Shown here: piece after piece, positions 1 through 8,438 of the stretch
Layout: every line of letters begins with the position of its first letter
Position numbering within the stretch: the first letter of the stretch is position 1
Assembly (NCBI GenBank): GCA_947465395.1
Contig: CANIAL010000003.1
Span: 1-64,000, forward strand
From: Alphaproteobacteria bacterium
GTDB taxonomy: Bacteria; Pseudomonadota; Alphaproteobacteria; Micropepsales; Micropepsaceae
Direction of reading: 5' to 3'
DNA: 64,000 bases
Position numbers and translations under genes: made by a program
The notes under the pieces: generated by a model
What the model saw: only the letters and a program-made list of their open reading frames with translations
What the model was told of the DNA's origin: nothing
The model's database searches: none

Positions 1-79
1 AGGTCTCGGTCAGCAGCTTGGAGAGTTCGCGGATGGCGCCGGTATCAATCTGCGGCGCTTTGGTCTTGTCGTCTTTCAT
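1..79 (-). CDS. accB: Biotin carboxyl carrier protein of acetyl-CoA carboxylase, N-terminal fragment
   Basis: Only the first 26 codons are in the window; the gene continues past base 1. The visible peptide starts [19 protein letters not shown] and continues SKLLTET. It matches the usual AccB opening, an Ile-Asp-x-x-x-Ile-Arg-x-Leu stretch followed by a leucine-rich helix. AccB carries biotin for acetyl-CoA carboxylase in fatty acid synthesis. The start ATG overlaps the aroQ stop by one base (TAATG), so the two are probably translationally coupled. The aroQ-accB order is common in alphaproteobacteria and supports the call. The biotinylation domain cannot be inspected. Confidence 0.8.
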   Translation of the reverse strand, partial: MKDDKTKAPQIDTGAIRELSKLLTET

Positions 80-615
80 TATTTCCTGCCCCCGGAATTT
101 TTCTTCGGCTTTTTGGCCGTCGTTTTTTTGGCTGCGGTCTTTTTCCTTGTCGCGCCCAGCGCGGCCAGCGCGTCAATCGCCAGCAGGTAACTGTTGGCGC
201 CCAGCCCGGCAATGATGCCGGTGGCGGCCTTGGAGACAAAAGAGCGGTGACGGAAATTCTCCCGCGCGGCGGGATTGGACAGATGCACCTCGATCACCGG
301 TTGGGCGATCATTTGCAGCGCATCCAGTATGGCGACCGATGTGTGGGTGTATCCGGCGGCGTTGATGATCACGCCGCACGACATGCCGCGGGCTTCCTGC
401 AGATATTCCACCAGGTCGCCTTCCTTGTTGCTTTGCAAAAAGACGATGCTGCGACCATGGCTTTTGGCGCGGGCGGCGCAGAGGGATTCGATGTCGGCCA
501 GGGTGGCGCGGCCATAGATTTCCGGCTCCCGGCTCCCCAGCAGATTGAGGTTGGGACCGTTGACGATATAGATTGGCAAGCCGCTGGTTTTGTTTGTGTT
601 TTTTGCCATGGACAT
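79..615 (-). CDS. aroQ: Type II 3-dehydroquinate dehydratase
   Basis: Dehydrates 3-dehydroquinate to 3-dehydroshikimate, the third step of the shikimate pathway, in the cytoplasm. The family hallmarks are present in order: an N-terminal [17 protein letters not shown] segment with the catalytic Tyr, [16 protein letters not shown], the EVHLSN histidine motif, and FRHRSFVS. Family members are usually about 145-150 residues. This one has 178 because of a Lys/Ala-rich tail ([15 protein letters not shown]) after the enzyme core. Such tails resemble nucleic-acid-binding or solubility tails, but its function here is unknown. A second ATG two codons downstream could be the true start. It sits upstream of accB in a probable operon. 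Confidence 0.93.
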   Translation of the reverse strand: MSMAKNTNKTSGLPIYIVNGPNLNLLGSREPEIYGRATLADIESLCAARAKSHGRSIVFLQSNKEGDLVEYLQEARGMSCGVIINAAGYTHTSVAILDALQMIAQPVIEVHLSNPAARENFRHRSFVSKAATGIIAGLGANSYLLAIDALAALGATRKKTAAKKTTAKKPKKNSGGRK

Positions 616-634
616 TCCGCTGCCGGTCCCCCCT

Positions 635-640
635 TATAAT
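635..640 (+). promoter_or_regulatory. Possible -10 element upstream of thiSG
   Basis: The short divergent spacer between aroQ and the ThiS-ThiG gene contains a perfect TATAAT. A TGGACA lies 20 bases upstream, which is longer than the preferred 17-base spacing. No thi-box (TPP riboswitch) sequence was seen, and the 66-base spacer is too small for a complete one. Confidence 0.3.
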
Positions 641-681
641 CATTCACGGGGGGTACGGAAACTCCTAAAGGTGAAGCCATA

Positions 682-1680
682 ATGACGTCAAATCGGACCG
701 TAATCCTTAATGGCGCGCCCCAGGCCGTCAAAGCCGGCCTGACCGTAAAGGGCCTTCTGGGCGAGCTGGGTCTGGACCCTGCCAAGATCGCGGTGGAGCG
801 CAATCTTCAGATCGTGCCGCGTTCGGCCTATGACAGCGTGCCGGTGGACGAGGGCGACCGATTCGAGATCGTGCATTTCATCGGTGGGGGCGAAGATGCG
901 CCGATGCGCGAAGACAAGCCGTTCGTGCTGGCGGGCAAGACGTACCAGTCGCGCCTGATTATCGGCACCGGCAAATACAAGAATTACGAGGATAACGCCC
1001 GCGCCCTGACCGCCAGCGGGGCGGAAATCGTCACCGTGGCCGTGCGCCGCGTGAACTTGACTGATCCCAGCCAGCCCAAGCTTGTGGATTTCATTGACCC
1101 CAGGAAGGTGACGTATCTTCCCAACACGGCGGGCTGCTTCACGGGCGAGGAAGCGGTGCGCACCTTGCGGCTGGCGCGCGAGGCGGGCGGCTGGACCCTG
1201 GTGAAGCTGGAAGTGCTGGGCGAGAAGAAACTGCTTTATCCCGACATGATCGAAACCCTGCGCGCCACCGAGATGCTGGCGAAAGACGGCTTCCAGGTGA
1301 TGGTCTATTGCAGCGACGATCCGTTGATGGCCAAGCGCCTGGAAGACATGGGCGCGGTGGCGATCATGCCGCTGGCATCGCCCATCGGCTCGGGCATGGG
1401 CATCCAGAGCACCGTCAATATCCGCATGATCATCGCCGACGCCAAGGTGCCGGTGATCGTGGATGCGGGCATCGGCACGGCATCCGACGCGGCGGTGGCG
1501 ATGGAGCTGGGCTGTGACGCGGTGATTTCCAACACTGGCATCGCCCATGCGCGCGACCCGGTGAAGATGGCGGCGGCCATGAAGGCGGGCGTGGAAGCGG
1601 GCAGGCTGGCCTGGCTGGCGGGGCGTATGCCGAAAAAGGCCTATGCTGACCCTTCCAGTCCCCTCACGGGATTGATCTAG
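682..1680 (+). CDS. thiG: Bifunctional sulfur carrier ThiS / thiazole synthase ThiG fusion
   Basis: Makes the thiazole phosphate moiety of thiamine from deoxyxylulose phosphate, dehydroglycine and the ThiS thiocarboxylate. Residues 1-70 are a ThiS ubiquitin-like domain ending in Gly68-Gly69-Gly70. Residues from about 80 are a full ThiG barrel, with the Schiff-base lysine in [10 protein letters not shown] (about K175), the [12 protein letters not shown] loop and [15 protein letters not shown]. Stand-alone ThiS must end in a free Gly-Gly, whereas here the glycines continue into ThiG. Fused ThiS-ThiG proteins are known. An AAAGGTG ribosome-binding site precedes the ATG. The gene ends two bases before the convergent DsbA-like gene and has no other thi gene beside it. 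Confidence 0.93.
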   Translation: MTSNRTVILNGAPQAVKAGLTVKGLLGELGLDPAKIAVERNLQIVPRSAYDSVPVDEGDRFEIVHFIGGGEDAPMREDKPFVLAGKTYQSRLIIGTGKYKNYEDNARALTASGAEIVTVAVRRVNLTDPSQPKLVDFIDPRKVTYLPNTAGCFTGEEAVRTLRLAREAGGWTLVKLEVLGEKKLLYPDMIETLRATEMLAKDGFQVMVYCSDDPLMAKRLEDMGAVAIMPLASPIGSGMGIQSTVNIRMIIADAKVPVIVDAGIGTASDAAVAMELGCDAVISNTGIAHARDPVKMAAAMKAGVEAGRLAWLAGRMPKKAYADPSSPLTGLI

Positions 1681-1682
1681 TG

Positions 1683-2420
1683 TCAGCCCGCCAGTTTGTT
1701 CAAGGTGGCGTCGTCCACCGCGCCGGGATGCATCACGCCATTGATGATGAAGGTCGGCGTGCCGTCTATGCCCACGCTGTGCGCCAGGTCAATGCTGGCG
1801 GAAATGGCGGCGTCAATTTCCGGCTTCTGCATGTCGGCGCGCAACTTGACCATGTCCAGGCCGACTTTCTTGGCATCCGCGAACAGGATGTCGGGGGTGA
1901 TGAGATCGCTTTCCTTCATCAGTGCGATATGCAGCGCAAGGTATTTGTCGGGCTGGTTGCGGGACGCCAGGGTGGCTCTGGCCGCCACGATGGAATCATC
2001 ACCCTTGATGGGAAATTCAATAAAGGAATAGCGCGTGTCGGCCGCGTGCTTGGCCATGTGCTTTTCCAGTGCGGGCAGGGAGGCGCGGCAGAAGGGGCAG
2101 TTAAAGTCATAGAACTGCACCACGGTCTTGGTGGCGTTGGCCGGGCCAGTCACGAAGGCATATTTGGGATCGAAAAAGGGCTTCATGCCCACTTTTTGCA
2201 GCTTGGCTGCTGCCGCCACGCTGGCGGCTTCTTCTTGCTGTGCCTGAAGCTTTTCGCCCATCTGGGACATCAGTTCGGGATGCGCCAGCAAATAGCTGCG
2301 AATCTGCGCCGTGCCGCCATTGCCGGGTAGCAGCCCTTGATGCGCGGCCAGGAACACCAGCGCTACCGCCAGCACGGCGCCGCCCAGCGCGCCCACCAAT
2401 GCCGTCAAACCTTCGCGCAT
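1683..2420 (-). CDS. DsbA-family thiol:disulfide oxidoreductase, membrane-anchored
   Basis: A thioredoxin-fold protein predicted to introduce or reshuffle disulfides in envelope proteins. An N-terminal hydrophobic segment (about residues 8-27) serves as signal anchor. A Gln/Ala-rich helical linker follows, then the active site C108-P-F-C111 in FYDFNCPFCRASLPALEKH. The cis-Pro loop lies in GIDGTPTFIING near the C terminus. The length of 245 residues suits the DsbA/BdbD-like family with its helical N-terminal domain (COG1651 type). The ATG has GGGAG six bases upstream. The gene begins nine bases after the M48 protease gene stops, so they are probably cotranscribed and act in envelope protein quality control. 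Confidence 0.88.
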   Translation of the reverse strand: MREGLTALVGALGGAVLAVALVFLAAHQGLLPGNGGTAQIRSYLLAHPELMSQMGEKLQAQQEEAASVAAAAKLQKVGMKPFFDPKYAFVTGPANATKTVVQFYDFNCPFCRASLPALEKHMAKHAADTRYSFIEFPIKGDDSIVAARATLASRNQPDKYLALHIALMKESDLITPDILFADAKKVGLDMVKLRADMQKPEIDAAISASIDLAHSVGIDGTPTFIINGVMHPGAVDDATLNKLAG

Positions 2421-2429
2421 ATGTACTCC

Positions 2430-3821
2430 CTACCGTTGCCGGGCCGCGGCGGTCGCCGCCCCGATAATGTCGCCGGCCCGCTGCCAGTCGGCCGTGCCTT
2501 CCGTCAATCCGCGCCGGGCGCGGTTTGCGAAAATCACCGCCTTGGCCATGGCGCCGGTGTTGTAATACAGCTCGGCCGTGGAAAGATTCGCCATCGGCTC
2601 GTTTTTCAGAATGCTATAGGCCTGGGCTGTTTCATACCAGGTGAAGACATCGTCGTTTTCCGCCAGCGACGCAGCCTTGAGATTCTGCAGCGCCTGGCCG
2701 GCCAGTGACGGCTCGTCCGTCGCCAACAGCGCCACCGCCAGCCCCAAGCGCAGTTGCGGCGCGCCGGGCTTCAGGTTGACGGCTTTTTGATAGGCGGGAA
2801 TGGCCTGGTGCGGCTTGGCCATAGTCACATAGATCTGGCCCAGCACTTCCTGGAAATAGGGATTGGACGGTTCCTCGGCGATCAGGCTGTTGATCTCGGC
2901 CAGCGCCTTCGCCAGGTCGGGCTTGCGCAAGTAGAGCATGGCGCGGGCATAGCGCGCCGCTTCCGACGTGTTCGACACCGGATAGCGGGCCAGGCCCTGG
3001 TCCACCGGCAGCACATAGCCCGCAAGCTTCGCCTGCACCATTTCGAATGTGTGCGTGACCTGGGGCGGGTCCTTCACATCCTTGTAGGGGGAATTGGCGA
3101 CCTTCTCCTCGATGAAGCCCAGCCGTTCCTGGCCAATCGGATGGTCCACTGCGTACTTATCTATCTTGTAGGCGCTCTGCGCTTCCTCGGCGGCGAAACG
3201 GGCAAAGGTATTGTAAAGGCCATTGGCCGATTGGTGCGTGGCTGCCAGCAGCTGCAAGGCGATCTGGTCGGCGGTGCCTTCCTGCACGCGGGTGAACGCA
3301 TTCATCTGCGCTTCCGCCATGGCCGCACCCGCCCCGATGATGGCGGTGCCGCCTTCGCCTGCGCCCGCCGCCATCGCCGCCAGGCCCACGATCATGGACA
3401 GCAGCATGGGGATCATGGCCTTGGACGCCGCGTCGCCGCCGCGAATGATATGACCCGCCTTGATATGGCCAGTCTCGTGCGCCATCACGCCGATCAGCTC
3501 GTTCGCATTCTTGGCGAACATGATCATGCCCGTCATCATGAAAAGATTTTGGCCTTCGGCGACAAAAGCGTTCACCGAATTGTCGCCCACCAGGTAAAGA
3601 TTGACCGCGCCGGGATCCAGGCCCGCTGCGCGCGCCAGCGGCGTTTCATAGCTGCGCAGCATTTCCTCGGTCTCGGTGTCGCGCAGGATGGAGATGCCCT
3701 GGGCCATGGCGGGGGCCACGCCGAATGCCAGCAAGGCGGGCGCCAGGAAACCGGCGGCGAAGAACAGCCGGCGCCACTTATGGTCGTTCGGACGATGGGG
3801 GGATTCAGGAAACCGCGGCAA
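2430..3821 (-). CDS. M48-family metalloprotease with TPR repeats (BepA/YfgC-like)
   Basis: A periplasmic zinc protease of the kind that degrades or chaperones outer-membrane proteins. It has a signal peptide ending near APAMA (residue 40). The zinc motif is H115-E-T-G-H119, with the third ligand probably E181 in VQEGTADQIAL. A Gly/Ala/Met-rich hydrophobic stretch lies between them (about 135-165). The C-terminal third is helical TPR-like, including LGQIYVTMAKPHQAIPAYQKAVNLKP. The start is TTG, supported by GGGAGAG eight bases upstream and by the signal peptide immediately after it. Its start is separated by 149 bases from the divergent GGT-like gene. Confidence 0.9.
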   Translation of the reverse strand: MPRFPESPHRPNDHKWRRLFFAAGFLAPALLAFGVAPAMAQGISILRDTETEEMLRSYETPLARAAGLDPGAVNLYLVGDNSVNAFVAEGQNLFMMTGMIMFAKNANELIGVMAHETGHIKAGHIIRGGDAASKAMIPMLLSMIVGLAAMAAGAGEGGTAIIGAGAAMAEAQMNAFTRVQEGTADQIALQLLAATHQSANGLYNTFARFAAEEAQSAYKIDKYAVDHPIGQERLGFIEEKVANSPYKDVKDPPQVTHTFEMVQAKLAGYVLPVDQGLARYPVSNTSEAARYARAMLYLRKPDLAKALAEINSLIAEEPSNPYFQEVLGQIYVTMAKPHQAIPAYQKAVNLKPGAPQLRLGLAVALLATDEPSLAGQALQNLKAASLAENDDVFTWYETAQAYSILKNEPMANLSTAELYYNTGAMAKAVIFANRARRGLTEGTADWQRAGDIIGAATAAARQR

Positions 3822-3970
3822 GGCTCGACTCTCCCAGATTTAAAGCCTTTGGCCCCGCCCGCCGGGCAGGGTAAGTGCCGGGCAGGGCAAGGTCAATTAA
3901 GCCCTGTTCTGGGGCGCGCGGCTCGGGCATAACCGGCCCTGGCGATCCCCTAGCTGATTACAGGTTCTTC

Positions 3971-5332
3971 ATGCCGTCTTCGCGCTTTCTGACTTCACGG
4001 GCCATGATGTTTCTGGGCGCTGCCCTGACCTTGGGCGCCTGCTCCGTCCCTGCCGCGCTGGACAACGCCTTTTCGGGCGGCACGTCCGCGCCCGCCATCC
4101 AGACCAGCGGCGTGGTGGTGGGAGACGAGCCATATGCGGTCACCGCGGGCCGCACGATTCTCTCGCAGGGCGGCAGCGCCGCCGATGCGGCCACCGCCAT
4201 GTTCTTCGCCCTCAGCGTCACCTATCCGGTTTCGGCCGGGCTGGGCGGCGGCGGCGTCTGCATTGCGTCCGATAATGGGCGCTTGCAGGAGTTTGATTTC
4301 CTGCCCCGCGCCGCAAAGGCGAACGGGGCCTATGCGGTGCCGGGCGCGGTGGCCGGCTTCTTCGCCATGCAATCGGCATTCGGCATTCTGCCCTGGCAGC
4401 GCGATGTCTCGCCGGGCGAGACCTATGCGGCGACGGGCTTTCCCGTCAGCCACGCCTTGTCTCAGCGCTTGGCGACGGCGCAGGCCGTGATCCGGCAGGA
4501 CGCGGCGCTGTCGGCGGAATTCCTGGATGCATCCGGCGCTCCGAAAGCCGAAGGCAGCCTGGTGCGTAATGTGGCGCTGTCGCAGACGCTTGCCACCATC
4601 CGGCTTTCCGGCGCGGACGGATTTTACCGTGGCGCAGTGGCGGCGGAAATCGCGCAGCATGCGGCAGGCGCGTTCAGCGCGGCCGAGCTGGCGGAGTATC
4701 GCAGCACACAGGCCGCCGCGCACATGGTGGCGGCGGGCGGTTACAGCATCGCCATTCCTGGCGCGCAGACCGGCTCGGGCGCTTTTGCGGCAGCGTTGAT
4801 GGCATCGGTGCCGCCGTCCGCCGACCCGGAACAAAGCATCGTCACGGCGGTGCGCGCGGCGCTTCAGAAATTCGGCATTACATCATTGCCCCAGGACCTG
4901 GGCGCGACGGGTTTTGCTGCTGTGGATGCGCGTGGCCAGGCGGTCGCCTGCGCCGTGACCATGAACGGCCCGCTGGGCATGGGCAAAAGCGTGGGCGGCA
5001 CTGGTATCACCCTGGCCGCATCGCCCGGCGCACCGGCAGGCATTTCGTCGGCATTCCTGACTCCGCTGCTGACACGCGATTCTTCGGGCAAGATCGTCCT
5101 GGCGGGCGCGGGCGCGGGCGGCCCCAATGGCACGGCGGCCATCATCTATGCGGCGCTGAAACTGGCGGGCGGACGGCAACTGGGGCGGCCTTCCGACCTG
5201 CGCTCAACCGGTGTCGCGCCTTACGCCACCGTCAACGCGATTTCCTGTGACACTGGGGCCTGCGTTCCGCTGCCCGATCCTGGCGGCAATGGCCTGGGCG
5301 CATCCGCGGACGCAGTGATCAGCGAGCGCTAA
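3971..5332 (+). CDS. Gamma-glutamyltransferase-like lipoprotein, probable loss of the catalytic threonine
   Basis: About 453 residues from this ATG. The N terminus has a lipobox (LTLGAC, Cys24), so the product is predicted to be a lipoprotein. The body has the GGT fold signature: a Gly-rich SAGLGGGGV region (90-97), SPGETYAATGFPVSHAL, and the small-subunit region GFAAVDARGQAV followed by GPLGMGKSVGGTGITLA, ISSAFLTPLL and GAGAGGPNGT. In active GGTs the small subunit starts with Thr in a TTHYSVVD-like motif; here the aligned residues are A312-T313-G314-F. The nucleophile position is therefore Ala unless the alignment slips by one. It is also about 100 residues shorter than typical GGTs. Autocleavage and transferase activity are doubtful. 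Confidence 0.72.
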   Translation: MPSSRFLTSRAMMFLGAALTLGACSVPAALDNAFSGGTSAPAIQTSGVVVGDEPYAVTAGRTILSQGGSAADAATAMFFALSVTYPVSAGLGGGGVCIASDNGRLQEFDFLPRAAKANGAYAVPGAVAGFFAMQSAFGILPWQRDVSPGETYAATGFPVSHALSQRLATAQAVIRQDAALSAEFLDASGAPKAEGSLVRNVALSQTLATIRLSGADGFYRGAVAAEIAQHAAGAFSAAELAEYRSTQAAAHMVAAGGYSIAIPGAQTGSGAFAAALMASVPPSADPEQSIVTAVRAALQKFGITSLPQDLGATGFAAVDARGQAVACAVTMNGPLGMGKSVGGTGITLAASPGAPAGISSAFLTPLLTRDSSGKIVLAGAGAGGPNGTAAIIYAALKLAGGRQLGRPSDLRSTGVAPYATVNAISCDTGACVPLPDPGGNGLGASADAVISER

Positions 5333-5335
5333 AGC

Positions 5336-8080
5336 TCACTCCCCACCAAAGGTCTTCTGCCACCAGCCTTTTTTGCCGCTCTTGGGCGCGTCATCGCTGG
5401 GCGTGGTGTCGGGAATGTCATCCTGCAGCGACCAGACGGGCGCGGGCGGCTTGATGGCGCCGGGACCGTTCTGCGGCGTGGTGTCAATTTCATCTGGAGC
5501 GGAGCCAAAACGCGATTCCACGCCGGACGCGTTGGGACCTGCGCCATCGGTGCCGCGATCACGGCCGCCACGGCGGCCACGGCGGCGGCGCTTGCGGCGC
5601 GCGCCATCGGCGCCAGTTTCACCATTGCGGGGCTGCTGGGCGCCGTCGCTTGCTGGCGCGGATTCCAGGCTGGGCTGGGCTTCGTCGGAGGGCACGGCCT
5701 CGTTGCGTTCGCCATTCTGGCGACCACCTTCCGGGCGATTGCCTTCTGAACGTCCGCCTTCGGCACGGTCACGGTTGCGCCCGCGTCCGCCACGGCGGCG
5801 GCGCTTGCGGCCATTTTCGCCTTCGCCATCACCATTGCGCGGCTGCTCGGCGCGTCCGGCCCGATCATTGGAACGCTCGCCCACCGGCTGCGCTTCGGAA
5901 ACATCGGCGCTGTCATCCTGTTCGAAGACTTCGTCTTCCTCTTCCTCTTCCGCCACATAGTCGTCATCGGCATCGTTGGAGGGCACAAATCCCGCCTCGA
6001 TGGAGACGGCATGGGTGCGGGGCTTGGCGTCGGGATCGCGGGTGCGGGTGCGTTCCAGTTCGAAATTGCCCGCCGTCAGGCCATCCTTCGGTTCGAAGGA
6101 AACATCCATGCCGTATTCGGCTTCGATGCGGGCCAGTTCGCGGCGCTTTTGATTAAGGGCGTAAAGGGCGATGTCGGCGGCCACTTTCACCGTTACGGCG
6201 GCGGCGCGGTTCTTCTCGCCTTCTTCTTCCAGGGCGCGCAGCACGCGCAGGGTGGTGGATTCGACCGAGCGGACGATGCCGGCGCCCGCGCAATGCGGGC
6301 ACATCACGGTGGAGCCGGCTACGACACCTGCGCGCAGGCGCTGGCGGGACATTTCCATCAGGCCGAATTGCGAAATCTTGCCGATCTGGACCCGGGCGCG
6401 GTCATTCTTCACCGCATCGCGCAGCCGCTTTTCGACCTCGCGGTCGTTGCGGCTTTCTTCCATGTCGATGAAGTCGATCACGATCAGACCGGCCAAGTCG
6501 CGCAGGCGCAATTGGCGGCCCACTTCGTCTGCGGCTTCGAGATTGGTTTTCCGCGCGGTTTCCTCGATGGAATGTTCGCGGGTGGCCCGACCGGAGTTCA
6601 CGTCAATGGAAACCAGCGCCTCGGTCTGGTTGATCACCAGATAGCCGCCGGATTTCAAGGTGACAGTGGCCGAGAACATGGCGTCCAGCTGCGCCTCGAT
6701 ATGCATGCGCTGGAACAGCGGCACCGTATCCTTGTACTGATGCACATTGCGGGCCTGGCCCGGCATCAGCATGCGCATGAATTCCTTGGCGTTGCGGTGG
6801 CCTTCCTCGCCTTCCACGATCACGTCAGCAACGTCCTTGTTGTAAAGGTCGCGGATGGCGCGCTTGATCAAATCGCCTTCCTCGTAAACGCAGGCCGGCG
6901 CATTGGAGGCCAGGGTCTTTTCCCGGATCGTGTCCCACAGCCGGATCAGATACTCATAGTCGCGCCGTATCTCCAGCTTGGTGCGGTTCTCGCCCGCGGT
7001 GCGGATGATCAGGCCCATGCCTTCGGGCAGCTCAAGTCCCTGCGCCGCTGATTTCAAACGCTTGCGGTCGGCCGCATTGGTGATCTTGCGCGAAATGCCG
7101 CCGCCGCGGGGCGTGTTGGGCATCAGTACGCAATAGCGGCCCGCCAAAGAGAGATAAGTGGTGAGGGCCGCGCCCTTGTTGCCGCGTTCTTCCTTGACCA
7201 CCTGCACCAAGATGATCTGGCGGCGCTTGATGACTTCCTGGATTTTGTAATGCTTCTTGCGCATCCATTTCTGGGGCGGGCGGGCCATCTGCAGCGGCTT
7301 CTCGCCGCCTTCGGCTTGTGCTTCGCCGTTCTCCGGCGCGGCTTCGCCATTCTCGGAAACGGCATGTTCGGAAGAGGGCGCGACCGGCTCGATCTCCCCT
7401 TCATTCTCCATCACCGCTTCGGCGGCCAGCGCCGCCTGGTCATGGCCGTAATCGGCTTCAGCCTCTTCGGCGGCTTCCGATTTGGTCAGGGGCGCGTCGG
7501 GAATCTCGGAATCATCGTCATCGTCATGGGAATGATCGGCGCCGCCATGATTGACGAAGACATCGTCATGGTCTTCGACATGGGCCGATGCGCTGTTCTG
7601 TTCCGGCTCGGCCCGTTCTTCTTCAACACGGTCCGGCAGCGGCTCGATTGTGGCCGCGTCCAGGGTCACCAGGGCTGCGTCGCTGTCATCCTCGGGCGCT
7701 TCTTCTTCGGCTTCTTCGATTTCTTCGGCGGCATCGTCGCTCTTGCCGCGCATTTCAAAGGATTCGAAGTCGTCTTCCTGGCGGCGGCGGGCCTCGGCTT
7801 CCTGTTCGGCCAGCAGGGCTTGGCGGTCGGCAACCGGGATCTGGTAATAATCGGGATGGATTTCCGCGAAAGCGAGGAAGCCCTGGCGGTTGCCGCCATA
7901 TTCCACAAAGGCGGCCTGCAACGACGGTTCAACCCGCGTCACCTTGGCAAGATAGATATTGCCCTTGAGCGGCCGCCGCGAGGCAGCCTCGAAATCAAAT
8001 TCCTCGACCTTGGACCCGTCGAGAACCACGACGCGGGTTTCTTCCGGGTGGCTGGCATCGATCAGCATGCGCTTTGACAT
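5336..8080 (-). CDS. rne: Ribonuclease E
   Basis: Single-strand-specific endoribonuclease and degradosome scaffold for mRNA decay and rRNA/tRNA maturation. From the chosen ATG (MSKRMLIDASHPEETRV) it has 914 residues. The S1 domain is split by a roughly 170-residue Glu/Asp-rich insertion, a pattern typical of alphaproteobacterial RNase E. After it come the 5' sensor region, the DNase I-like catalytic core with the metal-binding aspartates in VSIDVNSGRAT and IVIDFIDMEESRNDREVEKR, and the Zn-link CPHCAGAG. The C-terminal tail is disordered and carries two Arg-rich blocks (RKRRRRGGRG and RKRRRRGRRGG) likely to bind RNA. An upstream extension in the same frame is rejected because the family N terminus begins at MSKRML. 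Confidence 0.95.
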   Translation of the reverse strand: MSKRMLIDASHPEETRVVVLDGSKVEEFDFEAASRRPLKGNIYLAKVTRVEPSLQAAFVEYGGNRQGFLAFAEIHPDYYQIPVADRQALLAEQEAEARRRQEDDFESFEMRGKSDDAAEEIEEAEEEAPEDDSDAALVTLDAATIEPLPDRVEEERAEPEQNSASAHVEDHDDVFVNHGGADHSHDDDDDSEIPDAPLTKSEAAEEAEADYGHDQAALAAEAVMENEGEIEPVAPSSEHAVSENGEAAPENGEAQAEGGEKPLQMARPPQKWMRKKHYKIQEVIKRRQIILVQVVKEERGNKGAALTTYLSLAGRYCVLMPNTPRGGGISRKITNAADRKRLKSAAQGLELPEGMGLIIRTAGENRTKLEIRRDYEYLIRLWDTIREKTLASNAPACVYEEGDLIKRAIRDLYNKDVADVIVEGEEGHRNAKEFMRMLMPGQARNVHQYKDTVPLFQRMHIEAQLDAMFSATVTLKSGGYLVINQTEALVSIDVNSGRATREHSIEETARKTNLEAADEVGRQLRLRDLAGLIVIDFIDMEESRNDREVEKRLRDAVKNDRARVQIGKISQFGLMEMSRQRLRAGVVAGSTVMCPHCAGAGIVRSVESTTLRVLRALEEEGEKNRAAAVTVKVAADIALYALNQKRRELARIEAEYGMDVSFEPKDGLTAGNFELERTRTRDPDAKPRTHAVSIEAGFVPSNDADDDYVAEEEEEDEVFEQDDSADVSEAQPVGERSNDRAGRAEQPRNGDGEGENGRKRRRRGGRGRNRDRAEGGRSEGNRPEGGRQNGERNEAVPSDEAQPSLESAPASDGAQQPRNGETGADGARRKRRRRGRRGGRDRGTDGAGPNASGVESRFGSAPDEIDTTPQNGPGAIKPPAPVWSLQDDIPDTTPSDDAPKSGKKGWWQKTFGGE

Positions 8081-8438
8081 GAATTTCTCCGTGCGGCGCT
8101 GCGCCCTGCTCGCGTTCCTGCGCGAGACTTGGGACGGCGTTCGGCCGCGTTGTGTGGGTGGGGGCAAAGCGTCTCCACACCAACACCGGCAGCGGGGCTG
8201 CCGGATGGTGGGGGGTGGGTCGCGTTCTGCCGGGCATAATGGTCACTTAAATTCGGGCCCTTGCGGGCAGGCTTGCTGCGGTTTGGCGGCGTCCATTTCA
8301 CAATCTGTGTAAAACGGGGGGTAGCCGGACCACCGCACCTTCCGGTTTTGGCCGGGGCGGCGCAGCATGGATTCCTTTGTAGGGACCCCATGCCGGGACG
8401 GCAAGGGCGCGGGGGGTACAATATTCCCCGCACCATCC
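8081..8438. other. 358-base divergent spacer between rne and the amidase gene
   Basis: No convincing gene. It holds the presumed rne leader on the minus strand, with a perfect 8-bp stem at 8186-8204 (CCGGCAGC, loop GGG, GCTGCCGG) and a smaller GCCC/GGGC hairpin near 8250. RNase E is autoregulated through a structured leader in enterobacteria; whether that holds here is inference. The part after about 8280 may hold divergent promoters, but no element is clear enough to call. Confidence 0.5.
8186..8204 (-). other. Stable hairpin in the presumed rne 5' leader
   Basis: A perfect inverted repeat, 8-bp arms and 3-base loop, 106-124 bases upstream of the rne ATG. No poly-U follows it on either strand, so it does not look like an intrinsic terminator. 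It could be a stabilising or autoregulatory element in the leader. Confidence 0.4.

Noticed and set aside
616-681. TPP riboswitch before thiSG
   Set aside because: Spacer is only 66 bases and no thi-box sequence is seen.
688-1548. 286-codon antisense frame opposite thiSG
   Set aside because: His-rich and lacks any domain; the ThiS-ThiG frame is certain.
2754-3932. 392-codon frame on the plus strand opposite the M48 gene
   Set aside because: Antisense to a gene with signal peptide and intact HExxH motif.
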